Positions 6,628 to 16,984 of a stretch of 64,000 bases of DNA are shown piece by piece (position 1 is the stretch's first letter; the number at the start of each line of letters is the position of its first letter). The translations under genes were made by a program, and so were the position numbers. This DNA comes from Azospirillum sp. SYSU D00513. GTDB lineage: Bacteria; Pseudomonadota; Alphaproteobacteria; Azospirillales; Azospirillaceae. The stretch covers positions 1 to 64,000 of the forward strand of contig NZ_JAFIQV010000039.1 of NCBI RefSeq assembly GCF_017356015.1, read 5' to 3'. Under the pieces are notes generated by a model. It made no database searches. It had not been told where the DNA came from and was given only the letters and a program-made list of their open reading frames with translations.

Positions 6628-7209
6628 ATGGCCCTGGTCGTTATCGACGCCTGCGTGCTCTTCCAGGGCAAGCTCACGGATTTTCTGCTCTGCCTTGCGG
6701 AGGCGAACGCCTTCGAACCCGTGTGGTCGGACGCGATCCACGAGGAATGGACAGGCAACCTGCACGCGCGCTACGGCATTCCGCTCAGCGCGTTGCAGCA
6801 CAGGCGCCGTGAAATGGAACGCGCTTTTCCGGCGGCGAACTGCGCGACCGACCCGGCCGAGCTGGCGAGGATCACCGCCCTGTGCTCGACCGCCGCGCAA
6901 AGGAAGGACGCGCATGTGATCGCGACCGGCGTCGCCGCACAGGCGGCGGTCATCCTGACGCACAACATCCCGGATTTCGCCGCGACGGTGCTGGACCATT
7001 ACGGCATGAGCACGGTGCGGCCCGATGCCTTCTGCCAGAGCTTGTTCCAGACCAGCCCGGCGCTTGTGCTGGCCGCCGCAAAGGCTCATCGGGCGAGCAT
7101 GACGAGGCCGGCCTATTCACCGGACGGCTATCTCGCCCTGCTCGCCGGGCCGAAGGTCGGGCTGCCGGCGGTCGCCGGCGCGCTCGCCGCCCACAAGCAC
7201 CGGATCTGA
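6628..7209 (+). CDS. PIN-domain toxin, VapC-like ribonuclease
   Basis: A 193-residue PIN-domain protein. Acidic metal-binding residues are visible at D7 (VVIDACV), E39/E40 (AIHEEW), D94 (RKDAHVIA) and N113/D116 (THNIPDF). PIN toxins cleave RNA in a Mg2+-dependent way and are held inactive by the antitoxin encoded just upstream. The extra 50 residues after the core are longer than in the smallest VapC proteins and match the larger PIN group paired with excisionase-type HTH partners. A stem-loop at 7272-7290 ends the operon. Confidence 0.85.
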   Translation: MALVVIDACVLFQGKLTDFLLCLAEANAFEPVWSDAIHEEWTGNLHARYGIPLSALQHRRREMERAFPAANCATDPAELARITALCSTAAQRKDAHVIATGVAAQAAVILTHNIPDFAATVLDHYGMSTVRPDAFCQSLFQTSPALVLAAAKAHRASMTRPAYSPDGYLALLAGPKVGLPAVAGALAAHKHRI

Positions 7210-7271
7210 CGGCAGAAAGGCCGTGCCCCGCGAGCGCTCCTCACGCCCGCCGGACACGGCCTGCCTCCTCA

Positions 7272-7290
7272 AGGGCGGGCTGAGCCCGCC
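7272..7290. terminator. Bidirectional stem-loop between convergent genes
   Basis: An 8-bp perfect stem GGGCGGGC/GCCCGCCC with a three-base loop lies between the PIN toxin (plus) and the beta-helix gene (minus). Confidence 0.6.
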
Positions 7291-7306
7291 CCTCTCCGCG
7301 CAAGGG

Positions 7307-10018
7307 TCAGAAGAAGAACGAGTCCCCCGCCCCGACGACCACCACGTCATTCACCCCGGCCAGCGGCGAGGCGTTGCCCATGGCCGTCCAGTTCAGGTCG
7401 TGGATGCCCAGCTTGTAGGCCGGCGAGCTGTCCCGCAGCGAGTAGTCGCCCGCCCAGAAATTCTCGAACAGCGGGTTGCCGATGGTGTCGCCGCTGCCGA
7501 ACTTCGGCACGTTGTAGACGAGGTTGTTGTTGACCACCGGGTTGTTGGCGGCCTCCAGCTGGGTGTAGTCGTCCAGCGGCAGCTCGCCGTAGACGATGTT
7601 CTTCTGGATCGTGTTGTTGTAGGGCACGGCCTTGGCGCCGTGCGACGGGTTCGCGGTGGCGACCCAGATGAAGTCTTCCTTGTTGTTGGCCAGGATGCCG
7701 ATATTGTTGGTGACCTTGTTGTTGTCGCCGCCGTGGATCATGATGCTGGCCCAGCTCGTGTCCTGGACGATGTTGTCGGTCACCGTGGTGCCGCCGGACA
7801 TGTCGTCGAGGTAGATGCCGAACCCCTTCCAGCCCTTCAGCCACTGGTCGTTGCCGTTGGTGGCCAGCCCCATCGCCCCGTCGATGTAGTTGCCGCGGAT
7901 GATGGTGCCGGTGTCCGCCCCGGTGCGCCCGAGCGTCTCGATGGCGCCCGTGTCGGCGGTCTCCAGCGACGTGTCCGTGATCCGGTTGTACTCGATCACG
8001 TTGTTCTTGATGAGGGTGTCGGTCCCCCAGCTCTTCAGCGAGACGCCGTAGCGGGCGCTGTGGGAGATGTCGTTGTGGCCGATGACGTTGTTGCTGACGC
8101 CGAAGCCGAACACGCCGCCGACATGCTTGTAGATCTCGCCGATGAAGGCGATGTCGTTGGCGGTGATGCGGTTCGCGTTGCTTCCGTAATTCATCTCGAT
8201 GCCATGCTTGGCGAGATGGACCAGGTCATTGCCGGTGATGAGGTTGTTGGAGGAGCCCAGCTCCAGGGAGATGCCGGTGCCGACGTTGGAGAAGCTGTTG
8301 TCGCGGATCTGGTTGTAATCCGCGTTGATCATGTCCAGCGCGTCACCGCCCGCCTTCGTGTTGGTGAAGGTGAAGCCCTCGATGGTGACCTTCGACGCGC
8401 CGTTCATCTTGATCAGCGTGTCCAGCCGCGCCACCTCGACGCCGTCCTGCTGGAAGGTCGCGGGATTTTCCGGCTTGAAGACCAGCTTGCCGTCGGATTC
8501 CCGCCAGGCGAACTCGCCGGCCTTGTTGACGTGGGCGGCGTTGTCCAGCAGGCGGAAGGTCGATCCCTCCCGCAGGGCGAAGCCGGCGTCGGTCTTGAAG
8601 GTGATGGTGCGGGTGGCCGTGTCGATGGCCTTCACCTCCAGGATGGCGTCCTCCAGACGTTCGGTGTCGAACACCTGGATCTTCGTGCCGGCGGCGATGT
8701 CGCCGCGGACGATCTCCGTGCCGTGGTAGCGCAGGGCCGTGCCGCTGGCCCCGCCGCTGGCCGCGTCGGCGAAGAACCAGCCGGCGGTCGGGTCATCCGG
8801 GTTCCAGTTGCCCTTCTCGGCCAGCCGCTGGCGCTCCCCGCCGATGGTCAGGTCGAAGTCGGTCGGGGTGGCGAGCTTGGCCGAATAGACGCCGTTGCCC
8901 TCGTGGGTGAAGCCCTTCACCACCTCGCCGCCGGACAGCACGACCGTCTCGCCCGGATAGGCCTTGAAGGTGACGCCGTTGTCCTGGCTGGTCAGCTCCA
9001 GCGTCTTGGTGCGGTGATAGGTGCCCTCGCGCACGTAGGTCGTGTCGATGCTGGTCGCGCGCATGGCGGCCTGGGCCTTCTCCAGGCTGGCGAAGGGCCC
9101 GTCGGTGCCCGCGGCGTTGGGGGCGGCCAGACGGCCGGACCATGTGTCCTTGCCGTTCTCGGCGACGTAATAGGCGGCCTCCGTCGGCGCCTTCGCCGCC
9201 GGGGCGTTGCCCAGCAGGTTCGTGCCGGCCGTGAAGCTCAGCGTGCCGTTGCTGGTCAGGGTGCGCTGCCCGGCCAGCACGTCGACGCCGTCCAGCGCGC
9301 CGCGGTCATAGCTCACGCCCGAGCCGGTCGGCGCCAGCACATGGCCGTTGATGGTGACCGAATCGACGTTCAGGTTGCGGTCCAGGCCGTTGGCGTAGTG
9401 GTCGTTGTCGAACTGCACCTGCACCTTGTGCGCCTTGGCCGGGTCCAGTTCCGCCTTGAAGGCGTAGGTCTGGGCGGTGGTGGAGGTGGCGTTGCCCTCC
9501 CCGATGATCTTCCCGTCCAGCAGCAGCTTGAAATGCGCGCTGTCCCCGCCGCCGAGCGAGTTCGACGCCTTCACGATGACGTCCACGGTCTTGAGCACCG
9601 GGGCCGGCGGGGCCGGCGGCGGCACGTAGGCGCCGCCGAAGAACTGCTCGGGAACGCCGAAGGTCAGGGCGCCGCCCCAGTACAGCCCCTCGGCTCCGGG
9701 CACCACATAGATGCCGTCCACCGCGCCCTTGTCGTAGGAGGCGTATTGGGAGGTCGACCGGATTTCCTGCCCGTCGATCTTGATCCCCCGCACATGCAGG
9801 TCGCGGGCGGGATCGTCGTTGTCGTAAACGACCTGGATCTTGTGGGCCTCGTCCGGATCGACGCTGACCTTGAAGGTGAAGTCCTTGGCGGCGGTCGCGC
9901 TGACATACGCCTCGCCGACGACCTTGTCGTCCACCAGCAGCTTGAAATGCGGGTCCTTGTAATGGGTGCCGCTGCGCCAGGCCGTAATGGTGAGGGTGCT
10001 CGTGATCGGGGAGGCCAT
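7307..10018 (-). CDS. Right-handed beta-helix protein with two carbohydrate-binding modules
   Basis: About 903 residues. Two tandem N-terminal modules (about 5-130 and 140-265) share FKLLVDDK/FKLLLDGK, the AHK(I/V)QV strand, a D-N-D motif and YDKGAVDG/YDRGALDG; they resemble Ca2+-dependent xylan-binding modules. A segment YYVAENGKDTWSG typical of beta-helix polysaccharide-active proteins follows, then a long right-handed parallel beta-helix rich in N-N-x-I-x-x-N rungs up to about residue 870. There is no signal peptide. The last residues VVVVGAGDSFFF, an acidic residue followed by aromatics at the very end, look like a type I secretion signal. It is probably exported and acts on a plant or bacterial polysaccharide. 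No T1SS genes are nearby. Start taken as ATG 10018; TTG 10027 is possible. Confidence 0.8.
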   Translation of the reverse strand: MASPITSTLTITAWRSGTHYKDPHFKLLVDDKVVGEAYVSATAAKDFTFKVSVDPDEAHKIQVVYDNDDPARDLHVRGIKIDGQEIRSTSQYASYDKGAVDGIYVVPGAEGLYWGGALTFGVPEQFFGGAYVPPPAPPAPVLKTVDVIVKASNSLGGGDSAHFKLLLDGKIIGEGNATSTTAQTYAFKAELDPAKAHKVQVQFDNDHYANGLDRNLNVDSVTINGHVLAPTGSGVSYDRGALDGVDVLAGQRTLTSNGTLSFTAGTNLLGNAPAAKAPTEAAYYVAENGKDTWSGRLAAPNAAGTDGPFASLEKAQAAMRATSIDTTYVREGTYHRTKTLELTSQDNGVTFKAYPGETVVLSGGEVVKGFTHEGNGVYSAKLATPTDFDLTIGGERQRLAEKGNWNPDDPTAGWFFADAASGGASGTALRYHGTEIVRGDIAAGTKIQVFDTERLEDAILEVKAIDTATRTITFKTDAGFALREGSTFRLLDNAAHVNKAGEFAWRESDGKLVFKPENPATFQQDGVEVARLDTLIKMNGASKVTIEGFTFTNTKAGGDALDMINADYNQIRDNSFSNVGTGISLELGSSNNLITGNDLVHLAKHGIEMNYGSNANRITANDIAFIGEIYKHVGGVFGFGVSNNVIGHNDISHSARYGVSLKSWGTDTLIKNNVIEYNRITDTSLETADTGAIETLGRTGADTGTIIRGNYIDGAMGLATNGNDQWLKGWKGFGIYLDDMSGGTTVTDNIVQDTSWASIMIHGGDNNKVTNNIGILANNKEDFIWVATANPSHGAKAVPYNNTIQKNIVYGELPLDDYTQLEAANNPVVNNNLVYNVPKFGSGDTIGNPLFENFWAGDYSLRDSSPAYKLGIHDLNWTAMGNASPLAGVNDVVVVGAGDSFFF

Positions 10019-10239
10019 GCCGTTCAATCCATCTGCAATAAAGCGGTAGTCCTACCCCCTTGGTACCGCCTCCCCTCTGAGCATTCCCTTTCTAAAGTGG
10101 TAGTCTGCCGTGATAATATTCGGGTTCAGAATGAGGTCCTGTTTGGGACCCATGGAGAATTTCCAGGGTTTCCGGGCCTGACGGCCGCTTCTCCGGCGGT
10201 CCGGGCGGAAAGCCATTTCTTGCAGCGCGACGGACGGCC

Positions 10240-11439
10240 ATGACCCCACTCGACCTCTCCCCCGCCCAGGCCCGCCGCATCGCGCTGGCGGCGCAGGGCT
10301 TCGGCAAGCCGCGCCCGGACGGGCCGGTGAACCGCGGCCACCTGGCGCGGGTCCTCGCCCGCACGAACCTTCTGCAGATCGATTCCGTCAGCGTGCTGGT
10401 GCGGGCGCATTACATGCCGCTCTTCTCGCGGCTCGGCGCCTATCCGGCGGAACTTCTGGAGAGCGCGGCCTGGGGCGCCCGGCGCAGCCTGTTCGAATAC
10501 TGGGCGCACGAGGCCTCGCTGCTGCCGCTGGAGCTGCACCCGCTGCTGCGCTGGCGGATGGACCGCGCCGCGCGGGGCCAGGGCATCTATGGCCGGCTGG
10601 CGCGCATCGCGGCGGAGCGGCCGGACTTCGTGGAAGGGGCGCTGAGGCTGGTGGCGGAGCGCGGGCCGGTCTCCGCCAAGGAGATCGAGGGCAGCCGGGG
10701 CAGCGGGAGCTGGTGGGGCTGGAGCGACGCGAAATGCGCGCTGGAGTATCTGTTCTGGGCCGGGCGCATCACCACCCGGACGCGGCGCGGCTTCGAGCGG
10801 CTCTACGATCTGCCGGAACGGGTGATCCCGCCTGCCGTGCTGGCCCTGCCCACCCCGGACGAGGCGGAGGCGCACCGGAGGCTGCTGGCGCTCGCCGCCC
10901 AGGCGCACGGCATCGCCACGGCGGGCGACCTGCGCGACTATTTCCGGCTGGACGCCGAGGACGTGAAACCCCGCATCGCCGAGCTGGTGGAGGATGGAAC
11001 CCTCATTCCCGCCGCCGTCCGGGGCTGGAAGGCGCCGGCCTATCTGCACCGCGACGCCCGCCTGCCCCGGCGCGCCGACGCCGCCGCCCTGCTGTCGCCC
11101 TTCGACCCGCTGGTCTGGGAGCGCTCCCGCACGGAACGGCTGTTCGACTTCCACTACCGGCTGGAGATCTACACCCCGGCGGAGAAGCGCCAGCACGGCT
11201 ACTACGTGCTGCCCTTCCTGCTCGGCGACCGCCCCGTCGCGCGGGTGGACCTGAAGGCCGAACGCGCCGCCGGCACCCTCCACGCGCTCGCCACCCACGC
11301 CGAACCCCACGCCCCGGCCCACACAGCGGAAGCGTTGGCCGCCGAACTCCGCGCCATGGCCGGCTGGCTCGGGCTGGAGCGCATCCGGGTGGGGGATAGG
11401 GGGGACTTGGCGGCGCGGTTGGGGGCGGCGGTGGGGTGA
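10240..11439 (+). CDS. ycaQ: YcaQ/AlkX-family winged-helix DNA glycosylase
   Basis: A 399-residue protein of the HTH_42 (DUF1006) family. Members unhook interstrand crosslinks and remove bulky N-alkylated purines. The catalytic Q-phi-D motif is visible as Q46-I47-D48 in NLLQIDSVSV. The tandem winged-helix segments and the C-terminal SPFDPLVWERSRTERLFDF block typical of the family are present. Length is as expected. It stands alone between the divergent beta-helix gene and a DoxX gene. Confidence 0.85.
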   Translation: MTPLDLSPAQARRIALAAQGFGKPRPDGPVNRGHLARVLARTNLLQIDSVSVLVRAHYMPLFSRLGAYPAELLESAAWGARRSLFEYWAHEASLLPLELHPLLRWRMDRAARGQGIYGRLARIAAERPDFVEGALRLVAERGPVSAKEIEGSRGSGSWWGWSDAKCALEYLFWAGRITTRTRRGFERLYDLPERVIPPAVLALPTPDEAEAHRRLLALAAQAHGIATAGDLRDYFRLDAEDVKPRIAELVEDGTLIPAAVRGWKAPAYLHRDARLPRRADAAALLSPFDPLVWERSRTERLFDFHYRLEIYTPAEKRQHGYYVLPFLLGDRPVARVDLKAERAAGTLHALATHAEPHAPAHTAEALAAELRAMAGWLGLERIRVGDRGDLAARLGAAVG

Positions 11440-11475
11440 TGGGACGCTTCAACTTACTGGCAAGAAAGCATTCTT

Positions 11476-11561
11476 CCGTCATTCCCGCGAAAGCGGGAAT
11501 CCAGATGCTTCGCGGAAAAGCGCTTGTCCGGCCTGGATCCCCGCTTTCGCGGGGATGACGG
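11476..11561. repeat. Paired palindromic repeat element, copy 1
   Basis: Two 29-bp arms, each itself palindromic around CCCGCGAAAGCGGG, face each other (11476-11504 and 11533-11561) around a 28-bp loop. A second copy with the same arms lies at 57333-57421. This REP-like family is widespread in proteobacterial intergenic DNA. The remainder of the 320-bp gap between ycaQ and the DoxX gene holds no gene; its right end carries the DoxX promoter and an AAGGAGA site. Confidence 0.8.
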
Positions 11562-11758
11562 ATAAGTGGTTGTTTCTGTTGAAACATCGCTTTGCAGGTA
11601 TGGCGAGCGTCACGTTCGTTGCTTCATTCGCAACAATCCTGTTCCAACCCCGGCGTTTATCGCCGATCCGAAAGACCGTACTCCTTACCTCACGAACGGC
11701 GCAGGACGCGCCACTCACCCCGGGCTCCCGAGCGGAGCCGATCGTAAGGAGAACCCCA

Positions 11759-12226
11759 ATGACCATCCAGCACACCGCCACCACGACCCCCGACCTGTCC
11801 TCCATCACCGAGAAGCTGGGCAGCCTCAGCTACCCGCTGGTCCGCGTCACCACGGGCCTGCTTCTGATGCCGCATGGCGCGCAGAAGCTGTTCGGCTGGT
11901 TCGGCGGCTACGGCATCGCCGGCACGGGCGAGTTCTTCGCCTCGCAGCTCGGCATGAACCCCGGCTGGCTCTTCGCCCTGGCGGCGGGTCTGGTGGAGTT
12001 CTTCGGCGGCCTGGCGCTCGTGCTCGGCCTGCTGACCCGCCCGGCGGCGCTCGCCATCGCCGTGCTGATGGCGGTCGCCGCCTTCGGCGTGCATCTGCCC
12101 AACGGCTTCTTCTGGACCGCCGGCGGTTACGAGTACCCGCTGATGTGGGGCCTGCTCGCCATCGCGGTCCTGCTGCGTGGCGGCGACAAGCTCTCGCTGG
12201 ACCGCCGCCTCGGCCTGCCCCTCTGA
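11759..12226 (+). CDS. DoxX family membrane protein
   Basis: A 155-residue inner-membrane protein with four predicted helices. The start ATG 11759 has an AAGGAGA site at the right distance; upstream in-frame starts are not needed. The N-terminal motif VRVTTGLLLMPHGAQKLFGWFGG and the central VEFFGGLALVLGLLTRPAA are typical of the DoxX family, several members of which are linked to quinone or thiol redox reactions. Substrate unknown. Single-gene unit. Confidence 0.85.
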   Translation: MTIQHTATTTPDLSSITEKLGSLSYPLVRVTTGLLLMPHGAQKLFGWFGGYGIAGTGEFFASQLGMNPGWLFALAAGLVEFFGGLALVLGLLTRPAALAIAVLMAVAAFGVHLPNGFFWTAGGYEYPLMWGLLAIAVLLRGGDKLSLDRRLGLPL

Positions 12227-12244
12227 AAACAGGGCAAGCGACAG

Positions 12245-12282
12245 GCGAAACGGCGGGGGCTCTCGGGCCTCCGCCGTTTCGC
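12245..12282. terminator. Bidirectional hairpin after DoxX gene
   Basis: A perfect 12-bp stem (GCGAAACGGCGG at 12245-12256, complement at 12271-12282) with a 14-base loop lies between the convergent DoxX and SelT/W genes. Confidence 0.7.
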
Positions 12283-12302
12283 GTTCATGGGCCCGGCGCC
12301 CG

Positions 12303-12626
12303 TCACTCCGGATCGGACGGGGCCTTGGCGGCGCGGGCGCGGTCGGTGTGGCCCAGCGGCTTGTCGGGCGCCACATGGTCGCGGACGCGCTGCTTCAGCT
12401 CGGTGATCTCCGGGAAGCGGCCCTCCTCCTTGCGCGACCAGACGGTCCGCCCCTCCGCCCGCACGACGAAGACGCCGCCGGTGCCGGGCACCAGCGTCAC
12501 CCCGCCGATCTCCTCCTCGAAGGTCGTCAGCAGCTCCTGCGCCATCCAGGCCGCCCGCAGCATCCAGCGGCACTGGCGGCAATATTCGATCTCCACCCTC
12601 GGCAGGCTGGTGGTCGGGCTGGTCAT
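12303..12626 (-). CDS. SelT/SelW/SelH (Rdx) family redox protein
   Basis: A 107-residue thioredoxin-like protein with the CxxC motif C17-R-Q-C20 (EIEYCRQCRWMLRAAW) and the conserved GGVFVV strand and E-x-x-x-R-F-P-E motif. In bacteria these proteins carry cysteine in place of the selenocysteine of the animal relatives. Physiological role is unclear. It is 73 bp downstream of glucokinase on the same strand and could be co-transcribed with it. Confidence 0.85.
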   Translation of the reverse strand: MTSPTTSLPRVEIEYCRQCRWMLRAAWMAQELLTTFEEEIGGVTLVPGTGGVFVVRAEGRTVWSRKEEGRFPEITELKQRVRDHVAPDKPLGHTDRARAAKAPSDPE

Positions 12627-12699
12627 TCCGGTCGGCTCCGCGTTGGTCGATGGGGCAAGGTACGGCGCGGAGCCGCGGGTGCCAAGGGACGTTCAGCTC

Positions 12700-13704
12700 T
12701 TAACGGACCATGTTCGCGTGCTGGGCCAGATGCGCCGCCGCCCCGTTCAGCGCGGGGTTCTCGGCGAGCACCAGCCAGGTCGGCACCGGCCGCAGATAGG
12801 CGGCCATGCGGCCCTTCGCCTCGAACCGCGCGCGGAAGGGGCTGGCGGCGAGGAAGGCGGCGAAGCGCGGCGGGATGCCGCCGCCGACGAAGACGCCGCC
12901 CCGCGCGCCCAGCGACAGGGCAAGATTTCCGGCCGCCCCGCCAAGCAGGCCGCAATAGACGGTCAGGGTGCGCTCGCACAGCGCGTCCGTGCCGCCGATG
13001 GCGCGCCTCGTGATCTCGCTGGCCGGCAATGGCTCGTCCGGCTCCAGCAGCGCCGTGGCGACGGCGCGGTGCAGCCGCTCCAGGCCGGAGCCGCAGAGCA
13101 CGCTTTCGATCGACACCCGGCCCCGCTCGGCTCGCACGATGCGCAGCACCTCGATCTCCAGATCGTCCACCGGGGCCAGGTCGGCGTGGCCGCCCTCCGC
13201 CGACAGGGCGACCCAGCCCCGCCCCGCCGGGATCACGCCCGACATGCCGAGCCCCGTACCGGGTGCTATGAGGGCGAGCGGCCGCCCGGCCTCCCCCATC
13301 TCTTCCCCCTCGCCCAGCCGCAGGAGCTGGCCGGTCCCGAGATGCGGCAGCGACAGGGCCAGCGCCTCGCAGTCGTTGATCAGCAGCATCGGCCGGAAGC
13401 CGAAACGCTCCGCCACCGCGCGCACGGAGAAGTCCCAGCTGCGGTTGGACAGCAGGATCCGGTCCCCCACCGCCGGCCCGGCGACCGCGATGCAGGCCGA
13501 ACGGGGCCGCTCCCCGGTCATGTCCCTGGTCATATCCAGATATGCGGCGATGGCGTCGGGCAGGTTCGGGTAATCGGCGGCGGGCAGGCTGCGAACCTGC
13601 GCCGGGGCGGCGCCCGGCCCGGTCACGATGGCGAAGCGGGCGTTGGTGCCCCCGATGTCGGCGACCAGCGCCGGCCAGACGGTGTCGGTCATGCGGTGTC
13701 TCAC
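12700..13704 (-). CDS. glk: Glucokinase
   Basis: A 334-residue ATP-dependent glucokinase of the Glk family, which phosphorylates cytosolic glucose to glucose 6-phosphate. It has the phosphate-binding motif VADIGGTNARFAIV (residues 13-26), the catalytic aspartate in LINDCEALALSLP, and the glycine-rich PGTGLGMSGV and FVGGGIPPRF segments. It diverges from the sugar ABC permease operon, with the shared GTAAC operator block in between, so uptake and phosphorylation are probably controlled together. Confidence 0.93.
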   Translation of the reverse strand: MRHRMTDTVWPALVADIGGTNARFAIVTGPGAAPAQVRSLPAADYPNLPDAIAAYLDMTRDMTGERPRSACIAVAGPAVGDRILLSNRSWDFSVRAVAERFGFRPMLLINDCEALALSLPHLGTGQLLRLGEGEEMGEAGRPLALIAPGTGLGMSGVIPAGRGWVALSAEGGHADLAPVDDLEIEVLRIVRAERGRVSIESVLCGSGLERLHRAVATALLEPDEPLPASEITRRAIGGTDALCERTLTVYCGLLGGAAGNLALSLGARGGVFVGGGIPPRFAAFLAASPFRARFEAKGRMAAYLRPVPTWLVLAENPALNGAAAHLAQHANMVR

Positions 13705-13796
13705 GGCGTGCTTGGGTTCCGGGCCGGCGGCCGTTGCCGGTCCCGATTGTTCGCACCCACACTAAAGCGCCCTGTTCCGCTCCGGTCCCGCTTCCG

Positions 13797-13846
13797 TGTA
13801 ACAGCCGCGTAACAAGCCGGCGGCGGTGAAAGCGTCCCGTTACCAA
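13797..13846. promoter_or_regulatory. GTAAC operator block, glk/ABC permease promoter region
   Basis: Half-sites GTAAC at 13798-13802 and 13809-13813 (11 bp apart), then GGTGAAAG and GTTACCAA (GTTAC at 13839-13843). The same elements with the same spacing (11 then 30 bp) occur before the sugar-binding protein gene at 20447-20496. Direct half-sites one helical turn apart are typical of OmpR-family regulators. The rest of the 311-bp gap between glk and the permease gene holds no gene. Confidence 0.65.
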
Positions 13847-14015
13847 AATCATCCGCCTCACGCACCATCGGCGGATTACATCTAGCCCCAGACAATCGGC
13901 CGCGGGGCGCCCCGGCGCCGCCGGCGGTCCAACGGCAACCTGTCACGGGGAGGGACCAGAATGCGCGACCCGCGTCATGCTCCATGATCGGCCGTCCCCA
14001 GGCGAGGATCGCACC

Positions 14016-14960
14016 ATGACCTTGCAGAACCCACCCTTCCAGCCCGCCGAGGAGAAGGCCCGCCCGGCCCCGGCCGGTTCGGGCTTCCGGGCGTCGGCCC
14101 AGCGGCACCTGTCCAAGCTGGTGGTGGCCCCGTCCTTCGCGGCCATCCTGGTCTTCGTCTACGGCTTCATCCTGTGGACGCTCTACGTCAGCTTCACCAA
14201 CTCGCGCATGCTGCCGGTCTATGACCTGGTCGGCGCCGACGCCTATGTGCGGCTGTGGAAGCTGGAGCGCTGGTACGTCGCCATCGAGAACCTGCTGATC
14301 TTCGGCGGGCTCTTCATCGGCATCAGCCTCGCCATCGGCATCGTGCTGGCCGTCCTGCTCGACCAGCGCATCCGGGGCGAGGGGGCGCTGCGCACCATCT
14401 ATCTCTACCCGATGGCGCTCAGCTTCATCGTCACCGGCACGGCCTGGAAATGGATCCTGAACCCGAGCATCGGCGTGCAGGAGTTCGTGCGCGGCCTCGG
14501 CTTCGAGACCTTCACCTTCGACTGGATCGTCCAGCAGGACACCGCCGTCTACACGCTGGTGATCGCCGCGGTCTGGCAAAGCTCCGGCTTCGTCATGGCG
14601 CTGTTCCTGGCGGCGCTGCGCGGGGTGGACCAGGAGATCATCAAGGCGGCCTATCTCGACGGGGCCAGCCTGCCGCGCATCTACTGGGGCATCGTACTGC
14701 CGTCCATCCGGCCGGTCTTCATGAGCGCCTTCGTCATCCTCGCCCACCTCGCGGTGAAGAGCTACGACCTCGTCGTGGCGCTGACCGGCGGCGGCCCCGG
14801 CTACGCCTCGGACCTGCCGGCGACCTTCATGTACGAGATGACTTTCCGGCGCAACCAGATCGCCATCGGCTCGGCCAGCGCGCTCATGATGCTCGCCACC
14901 GTGGTCGCCATCATCGTGCCCTACCTTTATTCCGAGCTGAAGGGAGGCAAGCGTGTCTAG
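14016..14960 (+). CDS. Sugar ABC transporter permease, MalF/UgpA type
   Basis: A 314-residue inner-membrane permease with six or so hydrophobic segments and the cytoplasmic EAA loop (EIIKAAYLDGASLPRIYWGI). The start at 14016 follows GAGG; an ATG at 13977 is in frame but has no good site. It pairs with the MalG-type permease that overlaps its end by 8 bp, the ATPase downstream and, by inference, the binding protein at 20595. The set resembles the GtsBCD glucose/mannose importer of pseudomonads, and glk is next to it. Confidence 0.92.
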   Translation: MTLQNPPFQPAEEKARPAPAGSGFRASAQRHLSKLVVAPSFAAILVFVYGFILWTLYVSFTNSRMLPVYDLVGADAYVRLWKLERWYVAIENLLIFGGLFIGISLAIGIVLAVLLDQRIRGEGALRTIYLYPMALSFIVTGTAWKWILNPSIGVQEFVRGLGFETFTFDWIVQQDTAVYTLVIAAVWQSSGFVMALFLAALRGVDQEIIKAAYLDGASLPRIYWGIVLPSIRPVFMSAFVILAHLAVKSYDLVVALTGGGPGYASDLPATFMYEMTFRRNQIAIGSASALMMLATVVAIIVPYLYSELKGGKRV

Positions 14961-15843
14961 CCTGACCTCGTCCCTGCCGCGCGCCGACGGGGCGGGCGCC
15001 AGGGCCGCCCGCTGGGGCCTGTACCTGATCCTGCTGCTCTTCGCGGTCTGGTACCTGCTGCCGCTCGTCGTGATGGTCTCGACCTCCTTCAAGAGCCTGG
15101 ACGAGATCCGCACGGGCTCGCTCCTGTCCCTGCCGCGCGACATCAGCACGGACGCCTGGAGCTACGCCTGGACCAACGCCTGCATCGGCGCCGACTGCCG
15201 GGGCATGGCGCCCTACTTCCTGAACTCGGTCATCATCGTCGTGCCGGCGGTAATCATCTCGACCCTGTTCGGGGCGCTGAACGGCTACGCGCTCACCAAA
15301 TGGCGCTTCCGCGGTGCCAACCTGGTCTTCGCGATGATCCTGTTCGGCAGCTTCCTGCCGAGCCAGGTGATCCTGCTGCCGATGGCGCAGACCTTGGGCT
15401 TCCTCGGTCTGGCGGGCACGGCCGGCGGGCTGATCCTGGTGCATGTGGTCTACGGGCTGGCCTTCACCACCCTGTTCTTCCGCAACTACTACGTCAGCAT
15501 CCCCGACGATCTGGTGAAGGCCGCGACCATCGACGGCGCGGGCTTCTTCCAGATCTTCACGAAGATCATGCTGCCCTTGTCGCTGCCGATCATGGTGGTG
15601 ACGATCATCTGGCAGTTCACGCAGATCTGGAACGACTTCCTGTTCGGGGCGTCCTTCGCGGCGGGCGGTGCCCAGCCGGTCACGGTGGCGCTCAACAACC
15701 TCGTCAACACCACCACCGGCGTGAAGCAGTACAACGTCGACATGGCGGCCGCGATGATCGCGGGCCTGCCCACCCTCGTCGTCTATGCGCTCGCCGGGAA
15801 ATACTTCATCCGCGGCCTGACCGCCGGCTCGGTCAAGGGGTGA
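14953..15843 (+). CDS. Sugar ABC transporter permease, MalG/UgpE type
   Basis: A 296-residue permease beginning with GTG at 14953 behind an AGGGAGG site within the end of the upstream gene. Six hydrophobic segments are visible, with the EAA loop at LVKAATIDGAGFFQIFTKI. This is the second half of the heterodimeric membrane channel for an osmoprotectant/sugar-class importer. The 8-bp overlap and 7-bp gap to the ATPase indicate one transcript. Confidence 0.92.
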   Translation: MSSLTSSLPRADGAGARAARWGLYLILLLFAVWYLLPLVVMVSTSFKSLDEIRTGSLLSLPRDISTDAWSYAWTNACIGADCRGMAPYFLNSVIIVVPAVIISTLFGALNGYALTKWRFRGANLVFAMILFGSFLPSQVILLPMAQTLGFLGLAGTAGGLILVHVVYGLAFTTLFFRNYYVSIPDDLVKAATIDGAGFFQIFTKIMLPLSLPIMVVTIIWQFTQIWNDFLFGASFAAGGAQPVTVALNNLVNTTTGVKQYNVDMAAAMIAGLPTLVVYALAGKYFIRGLTAGSVKG

Positions 15844-15850
15844 CCCACAC

Positions 15851-16978
<1,128 letters not shown>

Positions 16979-16984
16979 CGGCCG

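Noticed and set aside
6003-6758. Minus-strand 251-codon frame over the antitoxin
   Set aside because: Antisense to a gene with an HTH domain and proper operon context.
7223-10243. A 1006-codon open frame antisense to the beta-helix gene
   Set aside because: High G+C leaves few stops on the opposite strand. The composition is Val/Asp/Gly-rich low complexity with no motif, while the minus-strand frame has clear domains.
13701-15149. 482-codon minus-strand frame over the permease operon
   Set aside because: Antisense to two clear ABC permeases; repetitive Asp/Gly/Arg composition.
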